Shown here: positions 1-6,923 of the stretch, one piece after another
Layout: each line of letters begins with the position of its first letter
Position numbering within the stretch: the first letter of the stretch is position 1
Source of the DNA: Hyphomicrobiales bacterium
Lineage (GTDB): Bacteria > Pseudomonadota > Alphaproteobacteria > Rhizobiales > JAJFHB01
Assembly: GCA_021775795.1 (NCBI GenBank)
Contig: JAJFHB010000314.1
Span: forward strand, 1-13,868
DNA: 13,868 nt
Direction of reading: 5' to 3'
Made by a program: the position numbers and the translations under genes
The notes under the pieces: generated by a model
Told to the model about the DNA's origin: nothing
What the model saw: only the letters and a program-made list of their open reading frames with translations
Databases searched by the model: none

Positions 1-542
1 TGATCGGCAGATACATCTCTTTGCAGGCACGTCTATCCGGCATTGTGGAAACACTTTTTGCGCATGCCTCAAGTAGCTATGTGCTTGGTGTGCAGTTCCG
101 AGGCACAGATGCCCGTCACGATCCGCGCCGCAACATCCCGGAGTATGACGTCTTTGCCGGTGCCATCTCAGAGCATTTGAACGGGCTGCCGGCAGCATCG
201 GCACAGAGCCCTGTCATCTTTGCCGCCAGTGATGAACACGCCTTCATCGAAATGTTGAAAAGCAGGTTTGAGAGTGTTCTCTCTTTTGAAACCGTCCGCG
301 AAGTCTCGCAAAACGCAAGCGCCGAGACCACTGGGCCGATGGGCTGGAGGATGCCTTCTTTCATCGGGCAAGATCGCGACAAAGCGCTTGAAGGCGCAAT
401 TCTCGATTACGCAGGCCTATGCCGCTGTAATTATATGATCCACAACTTCGGCAGCCTCACTAATGCTGTCTTGCTGACCCGGCCGGAAATGGGCAATTGC
501 CTCATCGGTGACGATTATGAGCAGGTCATGGCACGGCATTAG
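1..542 (+). CDS. Fucosyltransferase-like glycosyltransferase, C-terminal part (5' end outside window)
   Basis: This reading frame is open from base 3, so the gene begins upstream of the window; the TTG at 21 is an internal Leu codon, not a start. About 179 residues are visible. They contain GVQFRGTD, resembling the sugar-nucleotide-binding H-x-R-x-(G)TD motif of the NodZ/FUT8 (GT23) and related O-fucosyltransferase families, then FAASDE (compare the A-T/S-D motif) and a C-terminal stretch ending in HNFGSLTNAVLLTRPEM. This last stretch matches the family's conserved Ser/Asn-rich acceptor and GDP-binding end. Such enzymes move fucose or a similar sugar from a GDP-sugar onto glycans, such as surface polysaccharide or lipochitooligosaccharide. 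The usual His of the first motif reads Gln here. The substrate is unknown. It ends at TAG 540-542, converging on the outer-membrane protein gene. The family is a moderate-confidence call; the coding status is firm. Confidence 0.62.
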   Translation, partial: IGRYISLQARLSGIVETLFAHASSSYVLGVQFRGTDARHDPRRNIPEYDVFAGAISEHLNGLPAASAQSPVIFAASDEHAFIEMLKSRFESVLSFETVREVSQNASAETTGPMGWRMPSFIGQDRDKALEGAILDYAGLCRCNYMIHNFGSLTNAVLLTRPEMGNCLIGDDYEQVMARH

Positions 543-595
543 GAGCTCAAGCTAGAAGCGCCCTCAAGCCTGCCTTACCGGTGCAGGAAACACTC

Positions 596-2164
596 CTAGA
601 AAACGACCGCACCCTGAACGAACACGCCATAGCGTTCTGCGCTGAAGATGGCATTCTGGGGAAAGCCGCCTCCCGGCGTCTGCTCGAAATGGGCATCACC
701 ATCCGTATTGAAAATGCGCCAGTATCTGAGGCCGACACCAAGCTCCAGCATTTCGTGGACCTGGAAATTGACGACGCTTTCAAACTGCATGCCATGTCCA
801 CCGCCATCCTCCGGCAAAGGAAGAATAGTAGGGCGAAGATGGTGGCTGTCCTGGCCATCAAGCCAGGAGTAGGTGTAGGCGCCTTCAGCCGTAAGGCTGA
901 TGAATTCATTAAGCCTCAGGTCCGTCACAAGGCCGGCCCTGATCGAGTGCCAATTTGATTTCTGGGATATTATGCTTACCCCGTCGGCTATTGTCGGCAC
1001 ACATATCCCGCTGGCCGCCCGTTGCACACAACCCATGGCGTGGACATTTTCCCGCCAGTAGTGGTAGCCGACGAAGAGCCCGGTCCGGTGGCTCTCCGTT
1101 TCAACAACTGTGCGACCGATGTCCACACTGGCATAGGTGAGGGCGCCATCTTCCTGCGTGCTGATGGTATTCGAATAGGGCGCGACTACTGGCGGAAAGT
1201 CTTCATCAACAAGCTCTCCACCAGGGATCCCGCCGGCACCGACGTAGCCCTTTACAAAGAAACGGTTGAGCGCGCCGTCGCCTTCATAATCAGCCCGAAA
1301 AAACACTTCTCCCGAATGCGCATCAAGATCGCTGTAGGTGAGGCGGGAAATCATTGCCGGAACATCTGGTCTGATCAGATCGAAATCTGTCTGACCGGTG
1401 CTGTACCAGTATCTGGTTCCAATTTTGAACGTGAAACCGTCGTCGTTGTTATCGGGCAGGTCGAGGGATGAGACGGAGTTGACAGCCGCCGACGCAATAG
1501 CGTCGAGATCGACAGTCAGGCCGCCCCTGATGGTGTGAAGATTATCAAGGCTGACGTTGATGGGCGTTGCTGATGTTGGAAATTCATGGCCTCGGGTGCC
1601 CAGATCCGTAAAGAGATATTCGACACGGGCTCTTACCCCACTCAACACTTCCCATTCAAGACCGCCACCGGCAGTCCAGCCGTAATGCATGCGGCTGTTG
1701 AGGTTGAGAACGTCTGCCATCGCATCAACAGAACCAGCTGCAAAGCCACCTGTAATGTACGGCATGATCCCGTCAACCAGGTATCCGACGCGGGCTCTGG
1801 CAGTGGTCAGGAATTCAAGCTCTGTAGAACAGCCCCCTGAAAATCCAGTGCAAAATGGAACATTGACGCGATCCTTGAGATCCACGTGGCTGATATCCGC
1901 CTCAACGCCAATAATGAAATTTCTGATCTGATGATTGTAGCCGGCAACCGCCCCTCCGGTGATGCCGTTCACATCAAAGTCGTCCGACGATCCTCCACCT
2001 GTGATGGAGTGCTCGCTCTCGCCCAGCGCATAACCGAACGTCAGACCCATGTAAGGGCCCGTCCAGTCCTGCTCACCGCCGTAGCCTGAAGAATAATCCG
2101 CCGCCTGCCCAGCGCCTGAACAAAGCACCAGCAAAGCTGCCGCCCCTATTAGAGATCTGTGCAT
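596..2164 (-). CDS. Two-domain outer-membrane beta-barrel protein (Omp25/Omp31-like plus omptin-like barrel)
   Basis: The product is 522 residues. It starts at ATG 2164 behind an AGGGGA ribosome site and has a Sec signal peptide (hydrophobic residues 5-18, likely cleavage near residue 21 after GQA). Residues about 33-220 match the 8-stranded Omp25/Omp31 porin family of Hyphomicrobiales: WTGPYMGLTFGY opening, GVEADISH, TTARARVGY, PYITGGFA, YGWTAGGGLEW, VRARVEYLFTDLG, and a TIRGGLTV closing strand. A second barrel-like part (about 243-522) starts FKIGTRYWYSTGQTDF and continues with alternating amphipathic strands such as TGLFVGYHYWRE and LELGVGLRYWRI. It ends in a terminal Phe (FVQGAVVF), as expected for a BAM-recognised beta-signal. 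It resembles omptin-fold or Protochlamydia-type outer-membrane proteins. Cysteine pairs 105/112 and 379/388 may form loop disulfides. It sits in the outer membrane; the function is unknown. It lies downstream of the molybdoenzyme operon on the same strand, but a 294-base gap suggests its own promoter. Confidence 0.85.
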   Translation of the reverse strand: MHRSLIGAAALLVLCSGAGQAADYSSGYGGEQDWTGPYMGLTFGYALGESEHSITGGGSSDDFDVNGITGGAVAGYNHQIRNFIIGVEADISHVDLKDRVNVPFCTGFSGGCSTELEFLTTARARVGYLVDGIMPYITGGFAAGSVDAMADVLNLNSRMHYGWTAGGGLEWEVLSGVRARVEYLFTDLGTRGHEFPTSATPINVSLDNLHTIRGGLTVDLDAIASAAVNSVSSLDLPDNNDDGFTFKIGTRYWYSTGQTDFDLIRPDVPAMISRLTYSDLDAHSGEVFFRADYEGDGALNRFFVKGYVGAGGIPGGELVDEDFPPVVAPYSNTISTQEDGALTYASVDIGRTVVETESHRTGLFVGYHYWRENVHAMGCVQRAASGICVPTIADGVSIISQKSNWHSIRAGLVTDLRLNEFISLTAEGAYTYSWLDGQDSHHLRPTILPLPEDGGGHGMQFESVVNFQVHEMLELGVGLRYWRIFNTDGDAHFEQTPGGGFPQNAIFSAERYGVFVQGAVVF

Positions 2165-2248
2165 TTCCCCTGCCCAACTATTTTATTTTTTTCATTGGCG
2201 CCCATTTGTTAGGCTGCCTTTTGCAACACTCACTGCTTCCCCGGCAGC

Positions 2249-2270
2249 TTGTGACTCTCACGAACATGTT
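2249..2270. promoter_or_regulatory. Candidate operator: two adjoining palindromes upstream of the outer-membrane protein gene
   Basis: TTGTGA (2249-2254) and TCACGA (2258-2263) form an imperfect inverted repeat around CTC, with 5 of 6 positions matching. It is directly followed by the perfect 8-base palindrome AACATGTT (2263-2270). They lie about 85-105 bases upstream of the ATG at 2164, where a regulator of this gene could bind. The evidence is symmetry alone, and no known box is matched. Confidence 0.2.
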
Positions 2271-2335
2271 GGTCTGCCTGACGCACAGGCTCGTGACAGG
2301 TTCCAAGAATGGCACATTCCAATGGTCAGTGCTCG

Positions 2336-2458
2336 TCAAATTTGCAGGTAATGCAGATTTCTAGGACAGCAATTCCCATGATGTTTGAGCACATCCTGGT
2401 AGCAGGGATCGGCCAGATGATTGTCGAATGTCAGATTGGTGGTAGCGCTGCTCGTCAC
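2336..2458 (-). CDS. Possible 40-residue Cys/His-rich small ORF directly after the chaperone stop codon
   Basis: The chaperone's stop TGA (2461-2459) is followed at once by GTG (2458-2456) in the same frame, and the frame stays open for 40 codons to TGA 2338-2336. The peptide would have Cys at 19, 30 and 31 and His at 14, 26, 27 and 36, spaced like a metal-binding segment (for example NHLADPCYQD then HHGNCCP). An AAAGAG sequence 4 bases before the GTG is a weak ribosome site. The first 20 codons favour G or C in third position and the later ones do not. It could be a separate coupled small protein, a stop-codon readthrough tail of the chaperone, the remnant of a longer chaperone, or chance. 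No family is recognised. Confidence 0.22.
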   Translation of the reverse strand: MTSSATTNLTFDNHLADPCYQDVLKHHGNCCPRNLHYLQI

Positions 2459-2971
2459 TCAACTCTTTAGAGCTGAAAACTCCTCGTCCAGAAACCCGCA
2501 CAACCCCTCCACCAACTGACGGATCGCAGGCGAGGCCTCTGCTGTTCCCTTCCTCAACTTGGCCGTGAACGGCAGCAATCTCCGTTCGAGGAAATCATGC
2601 TGGGCGCGGCGCAGGGACGTGACGGTGCCAGCGTCTGCCTGATGCTGACCTTCCAGAAAGGTGAGGAAGTGCATGAATTCGAGCTCGACGCAGATGTGGT
2701 CCGGCAGTTCGGCGGTGTCGAGACGGCGCAGGCCGAAGTGGTCATAGATCCGCACCAGATCCTCAAACAGCGCGGTTTGGTCCCACGTGATGTGGCTGCT
2801 TTCGTGAAGGGAAATGGCGTGTTTGTGAATGCCCGTATCGAAGGCCTTCAAAAAGGCGGCTTCGGTCTGGGGAGAGGGAGGTGGTGCGATGCTCTCATCG
2901 AGAATATCGCTGCCACCGCCCGGTTCACGAAAGGCGGCCGCAAAGCCCTGATAGATGAGACTGCGTTCCAT
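2459..2971 (-). CDS. TorD/DmsD-family chaperone of the type II DMSO-reductase-like enzyme
   Basis: This 170-residue, largely helical protein has the hallmark of the TorD/NarJ chaperone superfamily: ELPDHICVELEFMHFL at residues 88-103, matching the family's E-x-P-D-H-x2-x-E-L-x-F-M core. Members bind the Tat leader and apo-form of their molybdoenzyme in the cytoplasm, help load the molybdenum cofactor and prevent premature export. Its expected client is the alpha subunit encoded just upstream, whose stop lies 7 bases before this ATG, so the two are probably translated together. In the ddh, ser, clr and ebd operons the dedicated chaperone is likewise part of the operon. The length is a little short but within the family range. 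The ribosome site is weak. It is the last clear gene of the operon. Confidence 0.85.
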   Translation of the reverse strand: MERSLIYQGFAAAFREPGGGSDILDESIAPPPSPQTEAAFLKAFDTGIHKHAISLHESSHITWDQTALFEDLVRIYDHFGLRRLDTAELPDHICVELEFMHFLTFLEGQHQADAGTVTSLRRAQHDFLERRLLPFTAKLRKGTAEASPAIRQLVEGLCGFLDEEFSALKS

Positions 2972-2978
2972 GGACGTG

Positions 2979-5888
2979 TCAGCCGGCGCGGAGCTGGTCG
3001 ACGGCTTCCTGGGTCATGCGTTCAATCTCAATGCGTGTGTCGCGATCGAACATCCCCGGTTGCCCTTCCAGCATGCCGACCTTGAGGTGCGGGTGATCGC
3101 CCGCAAGTTCCACCGGGTTGACAGGCGAGGGGGAGACGCTGCGCGGCGCGCCCTTGCCTGGAAACTGGTAGTTCTCCCAGGCGTGATGCATGACCGTTGA
3201 GCCAGGCTGCACGCCGGGTGCCACCTTGGCGCGAACGACGAATTCACTCACATCATTGAAGGCCCGCATCCAGTCACCATCGGCAATGCCGCGCGATTCC
3301 GCATCTTCAACCGAGATCACCATATAGGGCTGGCCGCGGTTCAGACGCTGCATGATCTTGCTGTCGCGCCAGACCCCGTGGATTGACCAGCGCGTGTGTG
3401 CTCCGGTCATGATCAAAGGATAGTTGCCGCCCATGGACGGCGGCTCTTTGTAGCGCGGCAAATGCTCATCGTGGGCGAGATAGAGGGTGTGATCGATGTA
3501 GAACTGAATGCGCCGTGTCTGCGTCGGGTAGGGGTGCTTCTTGATCGTGTGGTTGGTGAGAGGAATGAACGGCTCATCTGCCTTGAGCTCGCCCGCATTG
3601 CCGATTGAAAGCGGACTGAGGCCAAGGCTGTTGTAGCGGGCAAAGCCTTTTTCCTTCTGCTCTTCCCAGCTCACATGGGACAGGTTGCTTGACTGCTCAA
3701 GAATGGCGCCGGCCGCCTTGTCCGTATCGTTCTCCGTAAATTGCCCGTCCATGGTCATGTCTTCATAGAGCTGGTCGAGCTTGATCTCCTTGCCGATGTG
3801 CGAGGTCACACTTTCAAGACCGCGCTCCTTCGCCTGCTCCTGGATATGCTTTGTCAACATGGTGATGATCCAGAAATCGGTCTGGCTTTCGCCAAGCGGC
3901 TCCACCGCCTGATTGGTGACGTGGTTATAGGGCACCAGCGGCGTGACCCATTTGTGGTCGGTGGTTTCATACCAGGCCGCGGCGGGCAGCACATAATCTG
4001 CCTGCTGGCCGGTCGAATTCATGCGGAAATCGATAACAACGCTGAGGCGTAGCTTCGGCCACAAGACATTGAGGATCTGGTCTCCACCACGCACAGCACG
4101 CAGCGGGTTTGAGCAATAGTGAAACAGAATGCGCGGGTCATCGCCGAGCGGCGGTTGCAGCGGCAGATCCTTGTTCTCAAGCGCCTGATGCAGTGATGCT
4201 TTGGTCGGCTGTTGCAGGCCCGGGATCCATTTGTCCGCTTCACCCGAGAGGTCCTCCTGACCGCCATGCACCTTCCAGAACAGGGCACTCGACGTCCAGA
4301 TCGGCAGGGTTGAGCCTGGATCGTTGAAATTGTGAGTGCCCATTTTCTTGAAGAACATTTCAGCCGTTTCGCCGGTGGCCAGATCCCACAAGAGGTCGGT
4401 GCCAAGCTCCATGCCGAACGACAGGCGCTCGGAGATGCGCAGTCCCGAAACATAATCCTCCCAACCGTCATTGGCGAGAAAGGGGAAGGCCGAATAGCCG
4501 GAACCGGGCTTGGCGATCTGTCCGAGCAGCACCCAGATCAAAATCATGGAGCGTTCGGTCAGGTTACCGTGAAAATACTTGTTGAGGCTGGAGCCGGAAA
4601 CATTCGACAGCGCCCGCGCCTTGATGATCATGTTGGTGAGACGGCGGACCAGCTTTACGGGCGTGCCGCACATCTCCGATACAGCTTCCGCCGTATAAGG
4701 GGCAAGCCGGTCGCGCAGAAGAGAATAGACCGAGCGCACTTCGATCTCAGAGCCATCGTCGAGTGTTACGGTCCGGCGTACGTCCAGTTGCGGTTCATTG
4801 CCGTCAAGATCGAGGGTCTTGCGCTCTGCGGCGATGAACTCGCCCGAGGCGTCGAGATAGATGAAATGGTCTTCATCACCACCATCCAGGTCCGCTTCGG
4901 TGAGCAATTTGCGGGTGTCTGAGCGCACCAGCAAAGGCAGGTCTGTCTGTTCGCGAACGAAGGCTTCGTCCACATGACCGCCTTCGACAATTTCGCGGGC
5001 AACACCCAGCGCCAGGGCGGCATCCGTTCCCGGTTGCACCGGCACCCAGAGATCGGACTTGATGGCCGATGCCCCATAGTCCGGCGAAATGGCAACGATC
5101 TGCGTGCCGTTGTAACGGGCTTCTGTAAAGAAGTGGGCATTGGGAATTGAGGTGTAAAGCGGGTTCGAGCCCCAGATCAAGATCAGGTCGGAATAGAAAT
5201 AATCCTCGATGCCGCGCTCGATATAGATGTTGCCGAAAGTTTCAAACGCGCCGCGGTGGCCATCGCCATTGTTGGAATTGCTGTCCAGGCAGATCGAGTG
5301 CGTAAGTTGTGCAAACCGGGCCTGAGCAGCGTTGGCAGCCCCAATGTTGATGTTGGAGCCAAGATCCCAGATGACCCGGTCCGTACCCTCTTCCGTGACC
5401 ACATCGAGGAAGTTTGAGGCAATATCGCCCAGAGCCTCGTCCCAGGAAACCCGTTCCCATTCACCACTGCCGCGTTCACCAACCCGTTTGAGCGGGTGGG
5501 TGACGCGGGAGGGTTCATACATGCGGTGCGAAAACGTACAGCCCTTCTGGCAGCCGCGCGGATTGAGGTCCGGCAGTTCGGGTCTGATCTGCTCGTACTC
5601 CGCCGCCTGTTCTTCACGGAAGACCAGCCCGTCCTTCACATAGACGTCAAAGGCACAGTGCGCCTGATACCAGCAGTTGATGAGATGTGTACCCCGGACC
5701 GTGCGGTCCCAGGTCCACTGGCTGCGGTACAGATCCATCCAGGTTGTATATTCAACTGGAGTCTGTGCTGCGAGCGCCTCAAGGCTGGCAGCCTCGCGAG
5801 CTATGAAGTTCGGCATCGCCAGCGTTACGGCGCCGGCTGCACCTGCCTTCAGGAAGTTGCGACGGGAAAGCGTAAGTCCCTCAGGCAT
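2979..5888 (-). CDS. Type II DMSO-reductase-family molybdopterin oxidoreductase, alpha (catalytic) subunit, Tat-exported
   Basis: The product is 969 residues from ATG 5888. The open frame extends 22 codons further, but this start has GGAAGG 8 bases upstream and places SRRNFLK at residues 8-14, a classic twin-arginine leader with a hydrophobic core to about residue 29. FS0 [4Fe-4S] ligands are probably His68, Cys72, Cys78 and Cys113 (RGCQKG). The first residue being His marks the NarG/EbdA/DdhA type. NNGDGHRGAFETFG at 206-219 aligns with the region of the Mo-binding Asp, so Asp209 is the candidate ligand. WGSNP (239-243) and many later pterin-binding stretches follow, and LMTGAHTRWSIHG-like residues lie near the C-terminal cofactor domain. 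Relatives oxidise dimethyl sulfide, ethylbenzene or sterol side chains, or reduce selenate or (per)chlorate. The substrate here is undetermined. It overlaps the beta gene by 8 bases and is followed by its chaperone. Expected location is the periplasm. Confidence 0.92.
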   Translation of the reverse strand: MPEGLTLSRRNFLKAGAAGAVTLAMPNFIAREAASLEALAAQTPVEYTTWMDLYRSQWTWDRTVRGTHLINCWYQAHCAFDVYVKDGLVFREEQAAEYEQIRPELPDLNPRGCQKGCTFSHRMYEPSRVTHPLKRVGERGSGEWERVSWDEALGDIASNFLDVVTEEGTDRVIWDLGSNINIGAANAAQARFAQLTHSICLDSNSNNGDGHRGAFETFGNIYIERGIEDYFYSDLILIWGSNPLYTSIPNAHFFTEARYNGTQIVAISPDYGASAIKSDLWVPVQPGTDAALALGVAREIVEGGHVDEAFVREQTDLPLLVRSDTRKLLTEADLDGGDEDHFIYLDASGEFIAAERKTLDLDGNEPQLDVRRTVTLDDGSEIEVRSVYSLLRDRLAPYTAEAVSEMCGTPVKLVRRLTNMIIKARALSNVSGSSLNKYFHGNLTERSMILIWVLLGQIAKPGSGYSAFPFLANDGWEDYVSGLRISERLSFGMELGTDLLWDLATGETAEMFFKKMGTHNFNDPGSTLPIWTSSALFWKVHGGQEDLSGEADKWIPGLQQPTKASLHQALENKDLPLQPPLGDDPRILFHYCSNPLRAVRGGDQILNVLWPKLRLSVVIDFRMNSTGQQADYVLPAAAWYETTDHKWVTPLVPYNHVTNQAVEPLGESQTDFWIITMLTKHIQEQAKERGLESVTSHIGKEIKLDQLYEDMTMDGQFTENDTDKAAGAILEQSSNLSHVSWEEQKEKGFARYNSLGLSPLSIGNAGELKADEPFIPLTNHTIKKHPYPTQTRRIQFYIDHTLYLAHDEHLPRYKEPPSMGGNYPLIMTGAHTRWSIHGVWRDSKIMQRLNRGQPYMVISVEDAESRGIADGDWMRAFNDVSEFVVRAKVAPGVQPGSTVMHHAWENYQFPGKGAPRSVSPSPVNPVELAGDHPHLKVGMLEGQPGMFDRDTRIEIERMTQEAVDQLRAG

Positions 5889-6912
5889 TGCCGCGGCCTT
5901 CCAGTGTGCGGGCGACGTCCTTGGGCTGGGTGGTGAAGGGGCCGAACAGATCAAGCCAGTTCCGCGATATCAAAACATCCATCAGTTCCGAGGTGCCGCC
6001 CTGGCGTTTCAGTTCACGCTCGTGCTTGATGATTTCAAGTGAATCGTGGACCGCCGGTCCGAACAGCGAAATGAGATAGAGTATCGGTATACGGCTCTCG
6101 TCAATCTCATTGCCTTCATCGTCAAACGATGGCGGTGCAAGCGGTGGAATGTAGAAGACGTTCGGCTCAGTTTCATATTCAGGGTGCAGAGGCAGCGCCA
6201 CCTTGTGCTTGTAGACAAGCTTGTGGATGGGACCGTCTTCATCGTCAAGAAAGCCCAGGAACCTTACGCGGCCCGGACACTGGCGTGAACATGCAGTGGC
6301 CACGCCTTCCTCAACCCGCGGCAGACAGAAGATGCACTTCTGCGCTGTCCCTGTCGTCTGATTGAAATAAATTTCCTTGTAGGGACAGGCTTCCTGACAG
6401 AAGCGGAAACCCCGGCAGTGATCCTCATTGATAAGGACAATGCCGTCTTCATCGCGCTTGTAGATTGCGCCGCGCGGACAGGCTTCCATACACGCCGGTT
6501 TCGTGCAGTGATTGCAGATGCGCGGAATGTAAAAGAAGAAGGAATTGGGGTAATCGCCGCCGCCGACGTCTTCGTCCCAATTGGTGCCATAGATCGGATC
6601 ACCTTCCATGGGGCCAACAGTTCCGTTCGGATCGCCGCCGAACATGACGTCTTCCACGTTGAACTCCCAGGCATCACCGAAGTCTGCCTGTTTGGGCCGG
6701 ATACCGGCCTGCGCCTTGCCGTCGCGGAAGCCGCCGCCCATACCTTCCCAGTCTTTCGGCGTTCCACCGCCGGGTGCTGTTGAAACCGTGTTCCAATACA
6801 TGCCCTCCTGACCTTCTTTGTTGGTCCATTGGGTCTTGCAGGCAACCGTACATGTTTGGCAGCCAATGCACTTGTTGAGGTCAATGACCATTGCAACCTG
6901 TTTGCTGCTCAT
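5881..6912 (-). CDS. Type II DMSO-reductase-family iron-sulfur electron-transfer subunit, beta
   Basis: The 343-residue product has four ferredoxin-like cysteine groups: C15-x2-C18-x2-C21-x3-C25; C133-x2-C136-x4-C141-x3-C145; C166-x5-C172-x3-C176; C193-x2-C196-x11-C208-x3-C212. In the third group the expected second cysteine is Phe169 (CRGFRFC). NarH and the type II enzymes have an aromatic residue here, which gives a [3Fe-4S] cluster, so three [4Fe-4S] plus one [3Fe-4S] are predicted. It passes electrons between the Mo site and FS0 of alpha and the heme b of gamma. There is no signal peptide; this is normal, since beta is exported folded with Tat-tagged alpha. It starts at ATG 6912 after AAGAGA, 11 bases beyond the gamma stop. 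Its last 8 bases overlap the alpha start (ATGCCTGA), indicating translational coupling. Confidence 0.92.
   Translation of the reverse strand: MSSKQVAMVIDLNKCIGCQTCTVACKTQWTNKEGQEGMYWNTVSTAPGGGTPKDWEGMGGGFRDGKAQAGIRPKQADFGDAWEFNVEDVMFGGDPNGTVGPMEGDPIYGTNWDEDVGGGDYPNSFFFYIPRICNHCTKPACMEACPRGAIYKRDEDGIVLINEDHCRGFRFCQEACPYKEIYFNQTTGTAQKCIFCLPRVEEGVATACSRQCPGRVRFLGFLDDEDGPIHKLVYKHKVALPLHPEYETEPNVFYIPPLAPPSFDDEGNEIDESRIPILYLISLFGPAVHDSLEIIKHERELKRQGGTSELMDVLISRNWLDLFGPFTTQPKDVARTLEGRGNA
5897..5902 (-). promoter_or_regulatory. Ribosome binding site deciding the alpha-subunit start
   Basis: GGAAGG on the minus strand lies 8 bases before ATG 5888, inside the end of the beta gene. It supports the shorter alpha product whose twin-arginine motif is within 10 residues of the start, instead of the longer frame from 5954. 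Confidence 0.6.
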
Positions 6913-6923
6913 AATTCTCTTTC

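Larger units (their letters stand above)
2165..2458. other. Intergenic region between chaperone gene and outer-membrane protein gene
   Basis: This 294-base gap probably carries the promoter and 5' leader of the outer-membrane protein gene; an A/T-rich tract lies at about 2178-2192. No confident -35/-10 pair was found. Two palindromic elements lie at 2249-2263 and 2263-2270. The end next to the chaperone gene holds a 40-codon open frame (2336-2458). No Rho-independent terminator for the molybdoenzyme operon is evident. Confidence 0.5.

Noticed and set aside
21..23. TTG at 21 as start of the first gene
   Set aside because: The frame is open to the window edge and the product would be too short for the glycosyltransferase family, so the gene is truncated by the window.
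569..587. Terminator hairpin between the two convergent genes
   Set aside because: CCTGC (569-573) and GCAGG (583-587) form only a 5-base stem with no T-run on either strand.
1022..1471. Long plus-strand open frames opposite the outer-membrane protein gene
   Set aside because: They are antisense shadows: no family features, while the minus strand encodes a full-length signal-bearing barrel.
2459..2461. Chaperone TGA read as selenocysteine
   Set aside because: No selenocysteine insertion hairpin is apparent downstream and the chaperone family has no such residue.
2597..3085. Plus-strand frame across the chaperone/alpha junction
   Set aside because: It runs antisense to two recognised genes and shows no conserved motif.
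5889..5954. Longer alpha subunit starting at 5954
   Set aside because: It would overlap the beta gene by 74 bases, lacks a ribosome site and pushes the twin-arginine motif to about residue 30. ATG 5888 has GGAAGG at 8 bases.
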